Shown one piece after another: positions 7,606 to 17,003 of a DNA stretch of 50,577 nt. The translations under genes were made by a program, and so were the position numbers. Numbering within the stretch: the first letter of the stretch is position 1; every line of letters starts with the position of its first letter. This stretch comes from Actinomycetes bacterium (lineage in GTDB: Bacteria > Actinomycetota > CALGFH01): NCBI GenBank assembly GCA_036000965.1, contig DASYUT010000208.1, positions 1-50,577 on the forward strand. The letters run 5' to 3'. Under the pieces are notes generated by a model, which saw only the letters and a list, made by a program, of their open reading frames with translations, did not search any database and was not told the DNA's origin.

Positions 7606-9492
7606 ATGATGCGCTACTGGCACATGACCGACCTCGAACCCGGCACGAAGCTCGCGCGCGGGGTGGTCAGGCGCGTCTGGGGGTTCGCCCGCGCCTACCG
7701 GCTCCAGATCGCCCTGTACCTGCTCGCGATCGCGTTGTCGGCGCTCGTGGCCGTGGTGCCGCCGCTGCTGGTGCGCACGCTCATCAACGACGCGATCCCG
7801 CGCCGCAGTTTCCGGCTGGTCGACCTGATCGGCCTGGCCGCGGTCGGGGTGGCGCTCGCCAACGCCGGGCTCGCCCTGGCCCAGCGCTGGTTCTCGTCCC
7901 GGATCGGCGAGGGGCTCATCTACGACCTGCGCACCGCCCTGTTCGACCACGTGCAGCGCCAGCCGCTCGCGTTCTTCACCCACACCCAGACCGGCGCCCT
8001 GGTGAGCCGCATGAACAACGACGTGGTGGGCGCGCAGCGGGCCCTCACCGGCACGCTGGGGTCGGTGACCTCCAACGTCATCGGCCTGGTGGCCACGCTC
8101 ACCGCTATGCTTGTGCTGAACTGGCGGATCACGCTCATCGCGCTGGTGGTGCTGCCGCTGTTCATCGTCCCGGCCAAGCGGGTCGGCAAGCGTCTCCAGG
8201 CGATCACACGCGAGTCCATGAACCTCAACGCGTCGATGAACTCGACGATGAACGAGCGCTTCAACGTGGCCGGCGCGCTGCTGGTGATGCTGTTCGGCCG
8301 GCGCCGGCGGGAGCTCGACGAGTTCTCGGGCAAGGCGGCCCGGGTGCGCGACATCGGGGTGCGGTCGGCCATGTTCGGCCAGACCTTCTTCGTCGCGCTC
8401 GGCCTGGTCGGCGCGGTCGGCACCGCCGCCGTGTACTGGCTCGGGTCCCGGCTCGTGCTGGACGGCCGCCTCAGGGCGGGCGACGTGGTCGCCCTGGCCG
8501 CCTACGTCACCCAGGTCTACGGGCCGCTCACCTCCCTGACCAACGCGCGCGTCGAGGTGATGACCGCGTTCGTGTCGTTCGAGCGGGTGTTTGAGGTGCT
8601 CGACCACCAGAGCCCGATCGCCGACCGGCCGGGCGCCCGCGACCTCGACGCGCCGGTCCGGGGCGAGATCGAGTTCGACCACGTCCACTTCGCCTACCCG
8701 AGCGCGGAGGACTCCTCCATCGCGAGCCTCACCGGCGGGGCCGCCGCGGTCGGGGCCGTCCCCGGGGAGCCGATCCTGCACGACGTGTCGTTCACGGCCA
8801 GGCCGGGCGAGCTGGTCGCGCTGGTCGGGCCGTCCGGGGCGGGCAAGACGACCACCGCCATGCTCGTCCCCCGGGTCTACGACGTGGACGCTGGCGCGGT
8901 CCGGGTCGACGGGGTCGACGTGCGCGACATCAAGCTCGAGAGCCTCCGCGCCGCCATCGGCCTGGTCGCCCAGGACCCCCACCTGTTCCACGACACTATC
9001 CTGGCCAACCTCCGCTACGCCGACCCGGACGCGACCATGGAGGAGATCGGGGCAGCGTGCCGGGCCGCCCGCATCGCCGACCTGATCGAGAGCCTGCCCG
9101 AGCGCTACGACACGATGGTCGGCGACCGCGGCTACCGGCTGTCGGGCGGGGAGAAGCAGCGCCTGGCGATCGCCCGGCTGCTGCTCGCCGACCCGGCCAT
9201 CGTGATCCTCGACGAGGCCACCGCCCACCTCGACTCCGAGTCCGAGGTGCAGATCCAGGCGGCGCTGGCCGAGGCGCTGGCCGGCCGCACCAGCCTGGTG
9301 ATCGCCCACCGGCTCTCCACGATCGTGCGCGCCGACCGCATCCTCGTGCTCGACGGCGGCCGGGTGGTGGAGCAGGGCACCCATGCCGAGCTGCTCGCGC
9401 AGGGCGGCCTGTACGCCGACCTCTACGCCACCCAGTTCGGCCGTGCCCCCGGGCTGGTCCCCGTGCCCAGCTCGGTCCCAGCCGCCACCTGA
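7606..9492 (+). CDS. ABC exporter half-transporter (fused membrane and ATPase domains)
   Basis: MsbA/LmrA-like ABC exporter half-transporter that works as a dimer in the cytoplasmic membrane. The N-terminal transmembrane domain (about residues 20-330) has six hydrophobic stretches. The ATPase domain (about 370-600) shows Walker A GPSGAGKTTT, Q-loop LVAQDPHLF, signature RLSGGEKQRLAIARLL, Walker B AIVILDEATAHLD and switch His IAHRLSTI. Between the two domains a short extra loop (TGGAAAVGAVPGEP) interrupts the first strands of the ATPase domain. ATG 7606 gives a standard-length protein; an in-frame ATG at 7531 would add 25 residues of low-complexity sequence. The substrate is unknown. The methyltransferase gene starts 12 bases after its stop, so the two may share a transcript. 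Confidence 0.92.
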   Translation: MMRYWHMTDLEPGTKLARGVVRRVWGFARAYRLQIALYLLAIALSALVAVVPPLLVRTLINDAIPRRSFRLVDLIGLAAVGVALANAGLALAQRWFSSRIGEGLIYDLRTALFDHVQRQPLAFFTHTQTGALVSRMNNDVVGAQRALTGTLGSVTSNVIGLVATLTAMLVLNWRITLIALVVLPLFIVPAKRVGKRLQAITRESMNLNASMNSTMNERFNVAGALLVMLFGRRRRELDEFSGKAARVRDIGVRSAMFGQTFFVALGLVGAVGTAAVYWLGSRLVLDGRLRAGDVVALAAYVTQVYGPLTSLTNARVEVMTAFVSFERVFEVLDHQSPIADRPGARDLDAPVRGEIEFDHVHFAYPSAEDSSIASLTGGAAAVGAVPGEPILHDVSFTARPGELVALVGPSGAGKTTTAMLVPRVYDVDAGAVRVDGVDVRDIKLESLRAAIGLVAQDPHLFHDTILANLRYADPDATMEEIGAACRAARIADLIESLPERYDTMVGDRGYRLSGGEKQRLAIARLLLADPAIVILDEATAHLDSESEVQIQAALAEALAGRTSLVIAHRLSTIVRADRILVLDGGRVVEQGTHAELLAQGGLYADLYATQFGRAPGLVPVPSSVPAAT

Positions 9493-9504
9493 GCCGACTT
9501 CCCC

Positions 9505-11172
9505 TTGACCGAGTCCATCAGGTTCGAAGCCCGCGCCGCGCCGTCGGCCGAGAAGCTGCGCGGGGGGTACTACACCCCCGGCCCCGTGGCCCGGTTCCTG
9601 GCCGCCTGGGCGAGCGCGGCCGGCCCGCGCATCCTCGAGCCAAGCTGCGGCGACGGCGCCGTCCTGGCTGCGCTGGTGGACCAGGCCCGCGCCGCGGGAC
9701 GACCCGGCACCGCCGCCGGTATCGTGGGCGTGGAGCTGGACGAGGCCGAGGCGGCCAAGGCCCGGCGGCATGGCGCCGCCGTGGTCGCCGCCGACTTCTT
9801 CGCGTGGTTCGCCGGGGGCCGCCGGGGGAGCTTCGACGCCGTGGCCGGCAACCCGCCCTACATCCGCTTCGGGAGCTGGACCGAGGAGAGCAGGGCGCGC
9901 GCGTTCGCCCTCATGCGCGGCGCCGGGCTGCGCCCGACCCGGCTCACCAACGCATGGGTGCCCTTCACCGTGGCCGCCGTGGAGGCCGTCCGTCCCGGAG
10001 GCCGGGTGGCGCTGGTGCTCCCGGCCGAGCTGCTCCAGGTCGGCTACGCGGCGCAGCTCCGCGAGCACCTGGTCGACCGGCTCGCCCAGCTCACCATCGT
10101 GAGCTTCCGCCGCCTGGTGTTCGACGGCGTGCTCCAAGAGGTCGTCCTGCTGCTCGGCGAGCGGGGCCAGGGTCCCGCGCGGGTGCGGACGGTCGAGTAC
10201 GGCGACGCGGCCGAGCTGCCGCCGTCAGGCGACGTCGCGCAGGACTCGGCGTTCGCCCCGGCGCTCCGCCACGACCGCGAGAAGTGGACCAAGTACTACC
10301 TCGACGTCCCGCGGATCGACGCGCTGCGCCGGGTCCGGGTCGAAGGGCGGCTGGGCGTGTTCGCCGACGTCGCCCTGGTCGATGTCGGCGTCGTCTCGGG
10401 CCGGAACTCCTTCTTCTGCCTGACCCCGAGCCAGGTACGCGAGCGGCGGCTCGAGCACCTGTGCGTGTCCCTGGTCGGGCGCTCGGCGCAGCTCAGAGGC
10501 ACCCTGTACGAGCCGGCGGACCTCGAGGGGCAGGTCGCCGAGGACGCCCGCTGCCGCCTGCTGGCGGTCCCCGAAGGCCATCCGCTCGCGAGCGACCCTG
10601 CCTTGCGGCACTACGTGGCCGAGGGCGAGGCGGCCGGCGTCCACCTCGGCTACAAGTGCTCCATCCGGCGGAGCTGGTGGTCGGTGCCCTCGGTCTGGAC
10701 GCCGGACGCGTTCATGCTGCGCCAGATCCACTCGGGCCCTCGGGTGGCCGCCAATCTCGCCGGCGCGACCAGCACCGACACCGTGCACCGGGTCCGCCTG
10801 GTCGGCGACGCCACGGCGCCACAGCTCGCCACCGCCCTCGCCAACAGCGCGACGTTCGCGTTCTCGGAGGTCATGGGCCGCAGCTACGGCGGTGGCATCC
10901 TCGAGCTGGAACCGCGGGAGGCCGACGCCCTCCCGCTCCCCGACCCCCGTGAGGTCCCGGCCGGGCTGGTCAGGGCGGTCGACCACCTGGTCCGGGCCGG
11001 TGACCTCGACGGCGCGCTCGACCTGGTCGACGCCGAGCTGCTGGTCCGACGGCTCGGGATGCGCGGTGCGGACGTGACCCTGCTCAGGTCGGTCTGGCGC
11101 GACCTGAGCAGGCGCCGCGCCCGCCGGGCCCGCACGCCACGCCGGAACGGCGCCCGGACTCCCGCGGGCTGA
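9505..11172 (+). CDS. Adenine-N6 DNA methyltransferase (Eco57I/TaqI type), apparently orphan
   Basis: Predicted to methylate adenine N6 in a specific DNA site, 555 residues. The order is that of gamma-class enzymes: a YYTP motif (22-25), SAM-binding ILEPSCGDGAVL (44-55), acidic GVELDEAE (75-82), catalytic NPPY (116-119), and then a long C-terminal part likely to hold the target-recognition domain (about 270-480). A TTG start at 9505 is the only usable one before the YYTP motif; there is no good ribosome site, so coupling to the ABC gene 12 bases upstream is likely. No endonuclease or specificity subunit is nearby. It may be a solitary epigenetic methylase, or a combined restriction-methylation relative that has lost its nuclease. 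Confidence 0.85.
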   Translation: MTESIRFEARAAPSAEKLRGGYYTPGPVARFLAAWASAAGPRILEPSCGDGAVLAALVDQARAAGRPGTAAGIVGVELDEAEAAKARRHGAAVVAADFFAWFAGGRRGSFDAVAGNPPYIRFGSWTEESRARAFALMRGAGLRPTRLTNAWVPFTVAAVEAVRPGGRVALVLPAELLQVGYAAQLREHLVDRLAQLTIVSFRRLVFDGVLQEVVLLLGERGQGPARVRTVEYGDAAELPPSGDVAQDSAFAPALRHDREKWTKYYLDVPRIDALRRVRVEGRLGVFADVALVDVGVVSGRNSFFCLTPSQVRERRLEHLCVSLVGRSAQLRGTLYEPADLEGQVAEDARCRLLAVPEGHPLASDPALRHYVAEGEAAGVHLGYKCSIRRSWWSVPSVWTPDAFMLRQIHSGPRVAANLAGATSTDTVHRVRLVGDATAPQLATALANSATFAFSEVMGRSYGGGILELEPREADALPLPDPREVPAGLVRAVDHLVRAGDLDGALDLVDAELLVRRLGMRGADVTLLRSVWRDLSRRRARRARTPRRNGARTPAG

Positions 11173-11184
11173 GCGGACGCCCGG

Positions 11185-12255
11185 TCAGTGCTCCGGGGCG
11201 GCGTGGTCGTCCCTGGTGGAGAACACCGGCCTGGCCAGCGGTGGCGTGGCCCGCAGCGCCTCCACGTCGATCCCGATGCTCCTGAGCTGGCGCACCTCGG
11301 ACGAGTCGGGCCCGGCCCGTCCGGGGAGGTGCCGTCCGGGGAGGTGGCGGCCGTCCGCCCCGCCGAGTGGGGGCCAGCCGCGCCGGGGGGTCCTTCGGTG
11401 AGCGGTGAGGGCCAGGCCCCGCGCGGTCGGCCAGCCGCGCGGCGCCCACCACAGGGAGGTGCAGGCGGCCAGGGTGGTAAGGAACGCCGCCAGGGCCAGC
11501 CACACGTACCCGGCGACGGCGACCGGCTCGAGCTCGCCCACCTCGCTGGCGACCAGGCGTGCCGCCTGGCCGGTGGCGGCCACCGGGTCGGTCCGCGCCA
11601 GCCGGCGCACCAGCGTCTTGGGGAGCAGCCGCTCCACGACCGGCTTGGCCGTCCCGAGCAGGCGATCCACCACGGGCTTGGCCGGCCCGAGGATGAAGGC
11701 GACCGGCTCGGCCTTCGAGAGCGAGATGCCGCCACCGGGACCGTCCGGACCGGAGCCGGCTCCCGGCGAGCCGCTCGAGCCGCCGGTGGCGGACCCGGAT
11801 CCCCCGGAGGTCCCCGGAGGCAGCGCCCCAGACCTCGTCGTGCTGGTCACGGCGTTCGGGGGCAGCGCCGGCCCGGTGGTCCCGCTCACGATCGTGCTGG
11901 GCGGCGGGACCGTGGTGGGCGGGGCCGCGGTGGGTGGGGTGGTCGCGGGTGGTTCGGTCGTCGGCGGGGTGGTGGCGGGTGGTTCGGTGGCGGGTGGTTC
12001 GGTCGTCGGCGGGGCCGTGGCGGGTGGTTCGGTCGTGGGTGGGGCCGTGGCGGGTGGTTCGGTCGTCGGTGGGGTGGTGGCGGGTGGTTCGGTGGCGGGT
12101 GGTTCGGTCGTGGGTGGGGCCGTGGCGGGTGGCTCGGTGGTCGTGGGCGACTCTTGCGCGGCAGCCGTCGTGGGCAGGACGAGCAGCGCGACCAGGCCGA
12201 GGGCGAACCCCACTGCCAGGGTGGCGAGCGCCTTCTCAGTCGGTAGGTGGTGCAC
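11185..12255 (-). CDS. Secreted or anchored protein with Pro/Thr repeat stalk
   Basis: 356 residues. An N-terminal signal (hydrophobic LATLAVGFALGLVALLVL ending near AAAQ, residues 11-34) precedes a PTTEPPAT-repeat stalk (about 38-125), then a Gly/Ser-rich linker. A basic helix-rich segment repeats AKPVVDRLLGTAKPVVERLL, and one transmembrane helix follows near residues 245-270 (YVWLALAAFLTTLAACTSL) with a cytoplasmic Pro/Arg tail. The GTG at 12255 has AGGAGC six bases upstream. This looks like a cell-surface protein whose stalk spans the wall; such Thr/Pro stalks are often glycosylated in actinobacteria. No enzymatic domain is recognised. The number of stalk repeats is likely to vary between strains. 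Confidence 0.75.
   Translation of the reverse strand: MHHLPTEKALATLAVGFALGLVALLVLPTTAAAQESPTTTEPPATAPPTTEPPATEPPATTPPTTEPPATAPPTTEPPATAPPTTEPPATEPPATTPPTTEPPATTPPTAAPPTTVPPPSTIVSGTTGPALPPNAVTSTTRSGALPPGTSGGSGSATGGSSGSPGAGSGPDGPGGGISLSKAEPVAFILGPAKPVVDRLLGTAKPVVERLLPKTLVRRLARTDPVAATGQAARLVASEVGELEPVAVAGYVWLALAAFLTTLAACTSLWWAPRGWPTARGLALTAHRRTPRRGWPPLGGADGRHLPGRHLPGRAGPDSSEVRQLRSIGIDVEALRATPPLARPVFSTRDDHAAPEH
11925..12150. repeat. In-frame PTTEPPAT-coding tandem repeat
   Basis: On the plus strand GGTGGTTCGGT recurs about every 15-24 bases with GTGGCG or GTCGTCGGCGGG(G) spacers. On the coding (minus) strand this gives TEPPAT and PPTTEPPAT units. All variations keep the reading frame. Confidence 0.85.
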
Positions 12256-12503
12256 GGGAATGCTCCTAGCCGCGGCAGCCGGTGTGAAGCGGGCGGGGAG
12301 CAGAGCCCGTCACGGGAAGAGACCACGTCCAGCCACTGCCTCGCCGGTGTGCGTTGCAGGTCGCGGTGACCCGAAGCGCCGTCGGCAGGGCCATGGTGGG
12401 CGTCGGTCAGTGGACGAAGTCGGCAAAGGTATAGCGGAGCCGCGAAACGGAGTCAACGGTGCCAGGCAAACGAGCCAGCATCTCCCAACGCGACCGCTCG
12501 TTC

Positions 12504-12628
12504 CGGATGCCCCGGGCGAAGGGTGGTGGCCGCAGGTGCCCAATTCGGATGCCCGGGGCGAGGGTGGTGGCCGCCGGTGCCCCAACCGGATGTCCCCGGC
12601 GAAGGGTGGTGGCCGCAGGCACTCCGAG
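12504..12628. repeat. Three direct repeats of about 41 bp downstream of typA
   Basis: Copies begin at 12504, 12546 and 12587. Each has CGGATG, then a C/G run, then GGGTGGTGGCCGC, then a variable end. They lie in the 385-base gap (12256-12640) between typA and the surface-protein promoter and are contiguous, without unique spacers, so they are not a CRISPR array. Apart from this array and the surface-protein ribosome site I see nothing else in that gap. Confidence 0.8.
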
Positions 12629-12640
12629 CAGTTCTGCGGG

Positions 12641-14470
12641 TCAGCCCTTTCTGGCGCGCTTGGCCGCCCGGCCCCGGGCGGCGGCGTCCAGCACCCGCTT
12701 GCGCAGCCGGGTCGACTTGGGCGTGACCTCGACCAGCTCGTCCACGGCGATGAACTCGAGCGCCTGCTCGAGCGAGAGCTGCCGCGCCGGCACCAGCCGG
12801 ATCGCCTCGTCGGCGGCGTGGGTGCGCATGTTCGTCTTCTGCTTCTCCCGGGTCGGGTTCACGTCGATGTCGTCGGCGCGAGCGTTCTCGCCCACGACCA
12901 TGCCCTCGTAGACCTCGGTGCCCGGGCCGACGAACAGCTCCCCACGCTCCTGGAGCTGGTCGAGCGCGTAGCCGGTGGTGACGCCGATCCGGTCGGCGAC
13001 CAGGACCCCGGTGAGCCGGTGGTGGATCTCGCCGGCCCACTCGTCGTAGCCGTCGAACAGGTGGTGGAGGATGGCGGTGCCCTTGGTCTCGGTGAGCAGG
13101 GCCGAGCGGAAGCCGACCAGGCCGCGGGCAGGCACGCGGAACTCGAGCCGCACCCAGCCGGTGCCGTGGTTGACCAAGTTCGTCATGCGGCCTTTGCGCA
13201 GCGACAGGCTCTGGGTGACCACCCCTACGAACTCCTCGGGCACGTCGAGGGTGACCGCCTCGTAGGGCTCGTGGGTCCTGCCGTCGACGGTCCTGGTGAT
13301 CACCTCGGGCTTGGACACCTGCAGCTCGTAGCCCTCGCGCCGCATCTGCTCGACAAGCACCGCGAGCTGCAGCTCGCCCCGGCCCTGGAGCTCGAAGGTG
13401 TCGGGGGAGTCGGTGGGCAGCACCCGGATCGAGACGTTGCCGAGGGCCTCCCGGTCGAGCCGCTCCTTGAGGTGGCGGCTGTTCAGGTAGGCGCCCTCGT
13501 TGCCGGCGAACGGCGAGGTGTTGACCCCGAACTGCATCGAGAGGCTGGGCTCGTCGATGGTGACCAGCGGCAGCGGCCGGGGGTCGTCGGGGTCGGCGAC
13601 CGTCTCGCCCACGGTGACGTCGCCGAGCCCGGCAACGGCCACGATGTCGCCAGGCCCGGCCGCGTCCACCTCCAAGCGTGACAGCCCGGTCGCGCCGAGC
13701 AGCTTGGTGACCTTGGCTGGGACCAGGGTGCCGTCGCCCTTGGCCACCACCACCCGGTCGCCCAGGCGCAGCTCGCCCTGCCAGACCCGTCCGACCGCCA
13801 GCCGGCCCACGTAGGGGTCGGCGTCCAGGTTGGTGACCAGGAACTGCAGCGGGTGGCCGGGCTCGTAGGTCGGCGCCGGCGTCGTCGCCACGATCGCCTC
13901 GAACAGCGGCCCGAGGTCCGCGGCCAGGTCGTCGGGGCGCAGCCCGGCCCGCCCGGTGCGCGCGTCGGTGTACAAGATCGGGAAGTCGATCTGGTCCTCG
14001 TCGGCGTCCAGGTCGAGGAAGAGCTCCTCGACCTCGTGCACGACCTCGGCGGGGCGGGCGTCGGCGCGGTCGACCTTGTTGACGCAGACCACCACCGGCA
14101 GCCTCGTCGCCAGCGCCTTGCGCAGCACGTAACGGGTCTGGGGGAGCGGGCCCTCGCTCGCGTCGACCAGCAGCAGGACCGCGTCGACCATGCGCAGGGT
14201 CCGCTCGACCTCCCCGCCGAAGTCGGCGTGGCCGGGTGTGTCGACGATGTTGACGCGGATGCCCCGGAAGTCCACGGCGGTCTGCTTGGCCAGGATGGTG
14301 ATGCCCTTCTCGCGCTCGAGGTCGAGCGAGTCCATCACCCGGTCGACCACCTCCTGGTTGGCACGGTAGGCCCCTGACTGCTGGAGCATGGCGTCCACCA
14401 GGGTGGTCTTGCCGTGGTCGACGTGCGCCACGATGGCCACGTTGCGGAGGTCTGCTCGAACTGCGGGCAC
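12641..14470 (-). CDS. typA: Translational GTPase TypA/BipA
   Basis: Ribosome-associated GTPase of stress adaptation and late 50S assembly, about 609 residues. G1 is [10 protein letters not shown], the switch region is [14 protein letters not shown]3 is [15 protein letters not shown]4 is CVNKVDR, and the C-terminal signature includes [21 protein letters not shown] 14470 was chosen because it gives the normal N-terminus ([19 protein letters not shown]) and has AAGGAT 8 bases upstream. A TTG at 14539 would add a Gln/Ser-rich stretch coded by a 17-bp tandem repeat. The C-terminal [19 protein letters not shown] is basic, as expected. A 34-bp inverted copy of part of its own coding sequence (13978-14011) lies upstream at 14590-14623. 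Confidence 0.95.
   Translation of the reverse strand: MPAVRADLRNVAIVAHVDHGKTTLVDAMLQQSGAYRANQEVVDRVMDSLDLEREKGITILAKQTAVDFRGIRVNIVDTPGHADFGGEVERTLRMVDAVLLLVDASEGPLPQTRYVLRKALATRLPVVVCVNKVDRADARPAEVVHEVEELFLDLDADEDQIDFPILYTDARTGRAGLRPDDLAADLGPLFEAIVATTPAPTYEPGHPLQFLVTNLDADPYVGRLAVGRVWQGELRLGDRVVVAKGDGTLVPAKVTKLLGATGLSRLEVDAAGPGDIVAVAGLGDVTVGETVADPDDPRPLPLVTIDEPSLSMQFGVNTSPFAGNEGAYLNSRHLKERLDREALGNVSIRVLPTDSPDTFELQGRGELQLAVLVEQMRREGYELQVSKPEVITRTVDGRTHEPYEAVTLDVPEEFVGVVTQSLSLRKGRMTNLVNHGTGWVRLEFRVPARGLVGFRSALLTETKGTAILHHLFDGYDEWAGEIHHRLTGVLVADRIGVTTGYALDQLQERGELFVGPGTEVYEGMVVGENARADDIDVNPTREKQKTNMRTHAADEAIRLVPARQLSLEQALEFIAVDELVEVTPKSTRLRKRVLDAAARGRAAKRARKG
13978..14011 (-). repeat. typA coding segment duplicated in inverted orientation upstream
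   Basis: The coding strand of this stretch encodes [11 protein letters not shown]. It matches 33 of 34 bases of plus-strand 14590-14623, the only difference being A to G in ATCGACTT versus ATCGGCTT. Confidence 0.8.
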
Positions 14471-14491
14471 CGGTGTGATCCTTTGAACGGG

Positions 14492-14533
14492 GCTGCTGCT
14501 GAACGGGAGCTGCTGCTGAACGGGAGCTGCTGC
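14492..14533. repeat. 17-bp tandem repeat in the typA 5' region
   Basis: About two and a half copies of GCTGCTGCTGAACGGGA directly upstream of the chosen typA start. If the TTG at 14539 were used, it would code [12 protein letters not shown]-like sequence. Confidence 0.75.
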
Positions 14534-14589
14534 GCGCAAAACCCCAGTGTAGCGATCGCCGCAACCATGCCGAGCTGCGGCTTTCCCCG

Positions 14590-14623
14590 CTGGACGCCGA
14601 CGAGGACCAGATCGGCTTCCCGA
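14590..14623 (+). repeat. Inverted near-copy of typA codons in the typA upstream region
   Basis: The plus strand here reads like typA coding sequence ([11 protein letters not shown]), opposite in direction to the gene itself. Flanking bases do not continue the match. In a typA transcript starting upstream, this segment would be antisense to 13978-14011. The rest of the 338-base gap 14471-14808 shows no gene. Confidence 0.75.
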
Positions 14624-14808
14624 GTGGTTCCGGTACCCGGGTCACCCAGCACCTCGCCGACCTCTGGGTCAGGTGCTCCGCTCAGCCGCCCGGGATGAAG
14701 CGCAAAGGCAGGACCACCGGCCCTGGATGCGGCTCGCCCGACGCCCGCCCGAGATCGTTCGCCCGGGCCGCCCGAGCTCGTCGCATGCGGCTTCGCCAGA
14801 CCCGTCGG

Positions 14809-16398
14809 TCAGCGGCTCACGACGCTCGCCAGCAGGGCCTCGGCGGTCGCGCCGGACTCGTCGGTGACCTTCGGCATGGTACCGCCACCGGCCACGTCGA
14901 CGTACAGGGTGGCCAGCCCGGCCCGGCGCTGGAAGAGCGAGGCGTGGACGCGCGCGCTCTGCGCCTTGGCCACGGGGATCACCGTGGTCGTGCGGAGGAG
15001 CGCCCCCTGCCTCGCGGTGAGGAAGCCAGCCCGCCGGGCGTGCCCCAGGTTGCGGTAGGCGGCCTCTCCCGCGAGCGCGGCGAGCGGGACGGCGGCCAGC
15101 GCCAGCAGCCCCCAGGGCCGCAGCACGACCGCCACGGCCACCGCCGCGACCAGCGCCGGCACCACCCGGCGCACGATCGCGCGCCGGCGGGCGGTAGGCG
15201 GCGGCGCGAGCAGGAGCGGGACGGGCGCCGCGCCGGGCAGCAGCTCGCCGAGGACCTGGTTCACCCGGTCCGCGCGCAGGATCGGGACCGCGAGCCGGCT
15301 CGCGCGGTCGTCGGACCGGCCCGCCGCGCCCGCGCTCTGGATGCGGACCGAGGCAAAGCCGAGGCCGCGCCGCAGCAGCGACTCCTCGATGCGGACGACC
15401 TGGACCCGGACGAGCGGCACCACCGCCTCGCGGCGCTCCAGCAGCCCCCGCCGGACGACCAGGTTGTCGTCGCTGCGGGCCAGCACGAAGCCGGCATGGG
15501 TGACGATGCTCGACGCCGCGGCCAGACCGAGCCAGACCAGCACGGCCAGAGGCACGAGCGCGGCGACGACCAGCGGGCTCGACGGCGCCAGGGCCTCCGG
15601 GTCCACCCGGTCGAGTACCCACCCAGGGGCCTGGTCGAGCAGCTGGAACACCGGAGAGAGGACCGCGAGCACGGCGGCCGCCCGGGCGCTGGTGATCCCG
15701 GCCAGAGCCACCTCACCGAGGGAGAGGCGGACGAGGTCCCGCTCGAGCGGCCTCCCGGCGACCTCGGCCGGCCCGACCGTACCGGGCAGTGGCACCCCGG
15801 CACCGCTGGCTGCCCCGCCCTCCGCGCCGCCGGGTGCCCCGCCCTCCGCACTACGGGGCGCCTGGTCCTTGGTGCTGCCGGGTGCCTCGCCCTTGGTGCC
15901 GCGGGGCGGTCTGGTCCCTGGCGCCTCACCAGTGGTCGCGGCCCGCGCCCGCAGCAGGGCGGCACGCAGGCTCTCGGCCTCGGCCAGCGCGATCACGTCG
16001 AGGTCGACCTCGGAGGCCGAGGCGCCGCCCGCCGTCTCCACCCGCAGGGTGGCGACGCCGAGCAGGCGGTGGAGTGGCTTGCGGACCAGGTCGACCTGTT
16101 GGATACGGTCGAACGGGACTACCCGGAGCTGGCGGGCGAACACCCCCTGCTCCACCCGGAGCGCGTCCGCCTCCACGACGTAGCTCCGGCGCAGCCACTG
16201 AAGCACGGTTGCGACCAGCACCACCAGGGCAGCCAGGGCGATCAGCCAGAGCCGCCGCTGGGCCAGCGCCAACAGCGCGAGCGGCCAGAGCCGCCGGCCC
16301 TCGCGGACGGCGAGGAACACCGGGGTGAGCGGGTGGAGCCGTCTGGGCCGCCCCGGCTCGACCAGCCCGGGTGCCGGCCCGCGCGGCTCAGACTGCAT
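14809..16398 (-). CDS. PH-domain membrane protein, YdbT family
   Basis: 529 residues with several bacterial PH (DUF304-like) domains separated by paired hydrophobic helices. The first PH module (about 70-140) has YVVEADALRVEQGVFARQLRV then FDRIQQVDLVRKPLHRLLGV; a second follows near 320-400 (FVLARSDDNLVVRRGLLERR) and a third near 455-525 (GFLTARQGALLRTTT). Helices lie at about 47-66, 255-300 and 415-445. The linker at about 150-205 is a Pro/Gly repeat. YdbS/YdbT pairs occur across Gram-positive bacteria; YdbT was reported to affect amylolysin sensitivity in Bacillus, but the function is poorly known. Its start overlaps the end of the ydbS-like gene by 11 bases, so the two are co-translated. 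Confidence 0.85.
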   Translation of the reverse strand: MQSEPRGPAPGLVEPGRPRRLHPLTPVFLAVREGRRLWPLALLALAQRRLWLIALAALVVLVATVLQWLRRSYVVEADALRVEQGVFARQLRVVPFDRIQQVDLVRKPLHRLLGVATLRVETAGGASASEVDLDVIALAEAESLRAALLRARAATTGEAPGTRPPRGTKGEAPGSTKDQAPRSAEGGAPGGAEGGAASGAGVPLPGTVGPAEVAGRPLERDLVRLSLGEVALAGITSARAAAVLAVLSPVFQLLDQAPGWVLDRVDPEALAPSSPLVVAALVPLAVLVWLGLAAASSIVTHAGFVLARSDDNLVVRRGLLERREAVVPLVRVQVVRIEESLLRRGLGFASVRIQSAGAAGRSDDRASRLAVPILRADRVNQVLGELLPGAAPVPLLLAPPPTARRRAIVRRVVPALVAAVAVAVVLRPWGLLALAAVPLAALAGEAAYRNLGHARRAGFLTARQGALLRTTTVIPVAKAQSARVHASLFQRRAGLATLYVDVAGGGTMPKVTDESGATAEALLASVVSR

Positions 16399-16903
16399 CG
16401 CCCGCGCCGGTCCGGGCCAGGATCTGCCGGCGCAGCGTCTCTGCCTCGCCGACCGGGATCCCCGGGATGGTCGAGTCGCTGGAGGCGGCCGCCGTGTGGA
16501 CCTTCAGCGTGGCCAGCCCCACCGCCCGCTCGACCGGGCCCTGGACGATGTCGATGTACTGGACGCGGTAGTAGGGGATGGCCGAGTGGACCCGCTCGAC
16601 GATCCCGTGCCGCAGCTCGAGCGCGTTCTCGGCCGTCTCGTAGCGCCAGCTCCGGTAGCGCGCGAGCGGGACGCGCCACGAGGTCAGGCCGCCGAGGACG
16701 GCGAACGGGACGGCGGCCACGCCCACCGGCCAGGGCAGGTCGAGGCCGGTGGCGCGGGCGCCCACGTCGGCCGCGACCACCAGTACCACGAGCACGGCGG
16801 ACCCGATCGCCTCCTGCACGGTCCACACCGTCAGCACGCGGCGGTCGAGGCACCTCGCCCCCGTCGGGTCGCCGGGGTCACCGGACGGGCCGGCCAAGGC
16901 CAC
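16388..16903 (-). CDS. PH-domain membrane protein, YdbS family
   Basis: 171 residues. After a short Gly/Pro/Asp-rich start there are two hydrophobic helices (about 32-50 and 58-76) and one bacterial PH domain (about 85-165) with RSWRYETAENALELRHGIV and VQYIDIVQGPVERAVGLATLKVHT. This is the classic YdbS layout and it precedes the YdbT partner. The GTG at 16903 gives the full N-terminus, but the AGGGGAGG upstream is too close to it, so a start a few codons downstream is possible. It is divergent from ispH with about 90 bases between the -10 box and this start. Confidence 0.85.
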   Translation of the reverse strand: MALAGPSGDPGDPTGARCLDRRVLTVWTVQEAIGSAVLVVLVVAADVGARATGLDLPWPVGVAAVPFAVLGGLTSWRVPLARYRSWRYETAENALELRHGIVERVHSAIPYYRVQYIDIVQGPVERAVGLATLKVHTAAASSDSTIPGIPVGEAETLRRQILARTGAGDAV

Positions 16904-16990
16904 CTCCCCTCCACTCGGCTCGGCGCGAGCCGATCGCGCCCTCCGCCAAGGCTAGCCGAGGCGGACCGGTAGCGATCGGTTGGAGATCGA

Positions 16991-16996
16991 TAGAAT
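16991..16996 (+). promoter_or_regulatory. -10 element (TAGAAT) of ispH, leaderless spacing
   Basis: TAGAAT is one base from TATAAT and ends 7 nt before the ATG at 17004, so the transcript probably starts at that ATG. This argues for 17004 over the in-frame ATG at 16995 and TTG at 16980. Confidence 0.6.
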
Positions 16997-17003
16997 GGAG
17001 GCC

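Noticed and set aside
7342-10137. Long minus-strand ORF opposite the ABC exporter and methyltransferase genes
   Set aside because: Shadow ORF rich in Gly, His, Asp and Arg without motifs; the plus strand encodes two well-supported proteins.
12504-12628. Array that might be a CRISPR
   Set aside because: The copies are contiguous tandem units with internal drift; there are no unique spacers and no cas genes in the window. The same holds for 18129-18216.
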